This document shows, piece after piece, positions 47,496 through 64,000 of a stretch of 64,000 bases of DNA; the stretch's first letter is position 1; each line of letters opens with the position of its first letter. The notes under the pieces are model-generated. The model searched no databases and was not told the DNA's origin. It saw only the letters and a list, made by a program, of their open reading frames with translations. Source of the DNA: Trichoplax adhaerens (lineage: Eukaryota > Placozoa > Uniplacotomia > Trichoplacea > Trichoplacidae); NCBI RefSeq assembly GCF_000150275.1, contig NW_002060943.1, positions 7,324,066 through 7,388,065 on the forward strand, written 5' to 3'. The translations under genes were made by a program, and so were the position numbers.

Positions 47496-50400
47496 AAATT
47501 AGCCAATTTTATACCGTAGCTACATAAATATTAATGATACAGTAAGTGTACATTTATCTATGCAAATACGTATCTATGAAATACTAAATAACGGCATTAT
47601 CAGTAAATATCTAATTATGCTATCTATCAAAACTAAGAGAACAATTTCTTTGCGAAAGTGATATTCATGCAGGAATATGAATATACAATGTGAAATTGTT
47701 TTAACATCTAATCGGTGCAGCACTATATATATAGTATGAAGCCCACAATCTCTAATTGTAAGAATAAAAAGATACTCTAATCGGTAATATATTTTATGCA
47801 TAAGAGAATCAATATTAGAATCACCTTTTACAGCATATAGTATTGAATCGTTACCGTAACAGTAAATTACATTAATCTGTATATCGTTAATGCTTTGGCA
47901 GTGGATATAGTACACTTATTAAAGGATCTAATTGTATTTCATTTAAAATTTTATTTTACTTGTAATCTATTATAAAGACTTAAGATAAACTGATACATTA
48001 CTTCTGCCTAGCAAGTTGCAACAACGATTTGAACTTCTGCATCGATTGGAAGTTAAAGAAATCAATACGATAGGCATCCCATAAATTTAAGGAGGCTTGT
48101 AATATTAGAGAAGGTCGTGAAGATGATTCCATTAGTAAAGATTGATAAAAAATTGAAATAAAAATAGAAGGCACCTTATCGGTGAGAGATTGGCGTGATA
48201 GCAGCAAGATATTATTAGGAATAAAATGAGAAATTATGCGTATTCAGTCAATTTTATCTGAGAAATCAATAGGAGTTTGTGAAGAGACCATTGGCGCTAA
48301 TCATTTCTCTCGCTCATAACTAGCAATTATGAAAGACGAAAACCGAAAACAAATCAAGATAAGGGATAAGCATCGATTAGCTTAGCTGTTAATAATATCC
48401 ATCTTGGTATATATGAATAATTAATCATTAACGTTTTTAATTAAAGTTTATAAGAAGTGATGGTGCTAATAATTTATCGTACTTAATAACCATTCACTAA
48501 CTGTCAATAAATACTATAGCAGCCTGGTAAATATTAAATTCTGATAGCTAAAGATATACAGGATTCAGAATGAAATTGATAGCTTACTATTCTCCACTAA
48601 ATTTAAAGATCAATCGTTAAATAATAACACGCAGTAGAGATTCTAATTTCCAATCACACTACTAATTAATTCTAAATGAACGAATTTTTTATACATCTAA
48701 AGTTGGCCCTAAAAAGTTACCGCATGATGGTAAGGATAAACATGAACAGAAACAGAACTAGGAATCGCACGTTAAAAGTGTAGCCGCCTAAAAATCAAAT
48801 ATATTTTAATAAGAATCATTTATAAGAATTAAATAAATAATAAGCTACAGCCATACGCCTAAAATTGATTGTTCAATGCCAAGATATCTCTTTAACACAG
48901 GCATCGTTTTCACATTCTTGTTGATAATGATAATGTAAAGCAATTAGCCGTTTCTTGTAATACTACAGTCAATAATGTGCAATTTGAAACAATGCTAGTT
49001 GTACTTTCTAGATCGGTTATTTGGCAAATAATTTAATATCATTAATCCAACGCTATTATTATGCAATATCTGCTGATGACAGTACAGTAGAGGTATCTGC
49101 ATTTTTACTCTTCATTAATTATGTAATAATGGAGAGATAGAAGGAGAGTAATGTTAAGTTAGTCATTGCATTATTGAAAAATAGACAATTCACGTCATAC
49201 AATAAGTTTTTGTGATGGAAAATACTCACTTTGCTGGATGGTTAAACACAATAAATTCCATTTCTTTAACCAGAAATCGCCAATTGAAAGGATTGATAAT
49301 AATCATCGATATTACAAAATAAAATAGAATAGCTAAGAGTTAATTTCAATGCAGTATCGATATGCTTTGTAAGTCATTGCCATAGCTAAGGAGCATGATC
49401 TATTATAATCTTTAATATCAAAGAAAAAATAGGGAAATCAGACAGCTAGAATTTTTCAATACCCTCGATGACTGCTTATTAATTTACTTGAGAAATAAAC
49501 TATTTCATCTTTCAGCTATTGTCAAATATTTCAAGGAATCGATTGAAGTGAATTAATCGCAACTAGGGGAAAAATAATCCATGACCGCCCAGGGAGTAAA
49601 CTCTGAATTTTTATTCCATCTGGAATTGTAATACAAACATTTTGACATTCTACATTTCAAGGTAAGACAGATTGGTAGCGAAAGATATCGTCATTGCTTT
49701 TAATAGAAGCAATTAGCAAAGTTAACTTGTAACAAAATGAATCCATCACTAGTAACAGACAAAGAAAAATTTTCTATTTTAGCTGTATCGGATGCATTAA
49801 CTGTCAAATAAATATCTTTAACGACTGTACAAAGCTAAGATTAGAAAAATTAATGGAGCATAATTGAGCGATGGAAGGCGAATTTTTGTTTATCAGCAAT
49901 CTAGCCATATTGAAATCATTCTGTGGTTTAAAGATTAATTTAATAAATTAAATTTACACCCATGCGGATGTAGTTTGTTCGCTTTTTTTAAGAATAAGGA
50001 TTAACGCAATTCTGTTTGAAGTAGTGTATGATGAAAGCTATCGATTTATTTTCTACTAACGTAAATGAAAGGATAGTCAGTAGAGTTAGAAGCGAAAGAA
50101 GAATACTCTATCTTAAATCATTTTAATTGCTTATTACTTGTTTACTATACGCTACTCGATCCAATGATATTACTGCAGATGCAATTGATTCCCATTTAAA
50201 CTAGTCTAGATAACTGTATCTATTCGAAATAATGTATTAGAAGAACTTGAAGATGAACGATATATTTTCCTTTTTTCTTACTAACGTTTATGGGAGAAGG
50301 CCCAGTCCAATCAGAAGATTCATAATAACACTCCATCATCAACTATTTTAGTCGCTCGTTAACGAACGACTAAAAGCGTGTTAACTTTACACTACTGTAT

Positions 50401-50730
50401 CCAATAATATTGTCCAATAAAACACAATATCCACATCTAAAAATATTCGATTAGTAATGCAATTGTATCCCTATTTATTTTGAATCATTTCAAAAAGTAG
50501 CCTGCAAGTCTATAGAACGACGCTGGTTCTTTTATTGTCTATCGACTTTTAAACACATCCAGTAATAATACACTTCCTGCAATTTTCTATAATTGGATTA
50601 GTGGTGATAATTTTCAAGTTTCTTTTTCAACACTATGTTCAATAAAGATAATTCATTTAAGCTTGATCATTAAAATGAACCTAATATTGAGGTGGAGAAA
50701 TTTGTTATTATTTTAATAGTGTAAGACGGT
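47496..50730. other. intergenic 5' flank of the ABCC gene, no gene supported
   Basis: About 3.2 kb of AT-rich DNA. A minus-strand frame at 47998-48240 could be a terminal exon of an unrecognised gene, but no matching exons were found. A GACAGTACAGTAGAG word lies near 49079. A near-perfect inverted repeat AGTCGCTCGTTAACGAACGACT sits near 50350-50371. Confidence 0.4.
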
Positions 50731-63839
<13,109 letters not shown>

Positions 63840-64000
63840 GTAAGTCAATATTTTATTTTGTATATATTGTCGGTTGTAGAATCGAGATAAATTGCAGAAT
63901 TTTAAGAGAAATCGAAGATAAATATAATAAATTAATGAATTAATTAATTATGCATTGTACTTAAAATTATTTCAGCTTTTTTATTTATGCCGTATCGGAT

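Noticed and set aside
47998-48240. Possible terminal exon on the minus strand (ends FKSLLQLARQK)
   Set aside because: Composition is protein-like, but I found no upstream exon with matching phase and no family; unsupported.
50340-50375. Inverted repeat AGTCGCTCGTTAACGAACGACT as a terminator or element end
   Set aside because: A short perfect dyad in AT-rich DNA with no second copy or coding neighbour; not enough to call.

Overview
The window is AT-rich animal nuclear DNA carrying eleven protein genes, most of them cut by many short introns. Ten of the eleven could be matched to known animal families by joining exons at GT-AG (once GC-AG) boundaries with conserved reading frame; the remaining SIAH-like gene is a single exon and was also recognised. 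The gene set (Bora, the KIAA2026/BRD10 bromodomain protein, an intact GULO, LC3, short ABCC4-type transporter) points to an early-branching metazoan. A placozoan such as Trichoplax is my best guess from the compact introns, AT content and family content, but that is inference, not something the sequence proves.

Layout, left to right: a dense field of a short palindromic motif (TACTGTAC); a SIAH-type E3 ubiquitin ligase (+, 984-1856); a BRD10/KIAA2026-like chromatin protein (-, 2537-7854, 11 exons); a tandem-repeat-rich spacer leading into L-gulonolactone oxidase (+, about 10268-14272, 13 exons found); the Aurora/Plk1 regulator Bora (-, 15259-17191, 8 exons); a divergent promoter region with E-box repeats; the WD40 protein DCAF7/WDR68 (+, 18793-21009, 9 exons); prolylcarboxypeptidase PRCP (-, 21367-24147, 5 exons); the ribosome-biogenesis helicase DDX51 (-, 26722-30658, 16 exons); an intronless SLC35G-like transporter (+, 33191-34198); an LC3/ATG8 gene (+, 37329-40402, 4 exons); mitochondrial 3-ketoacyl-CoA thiolase ACAA2 (-, 41090-44867, 7 exons); and an ABCC4-like ABC transporter (+, from 50731, 20 exons, running off the right edge).

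Neighbouring genes mostly alternate in strand, giving shared convergent 3' spacers (1857-2536, 14273-15258, 21010-21366, 40403-41089) and divergent promoter spacers (7855-10267, 17192-18792, 30659-33190, 44868-50730). The genes do not form a pathway; they are ordinary housekeeping and metabolic genes. I found no transposon coding sequence, CRISPR array, rRNA or convincing tRNA, and no undescribed multi-gene system.

The structure that the genes do not explain is the non-coding DNA. It holds many local tandem duplications (units about 85 to 255 bp, 2 to 9 copies), both between genes and inside ABCC introns, and a recurring TACTGTA/TACAGTA motif that sits a few tens to several hundred bases upstream of nearly every gene start. 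The motif, the E-box triplication upstream of DCAF7, and the repeat array that ends inside a GULO coding exon are the observations most worth a second look.
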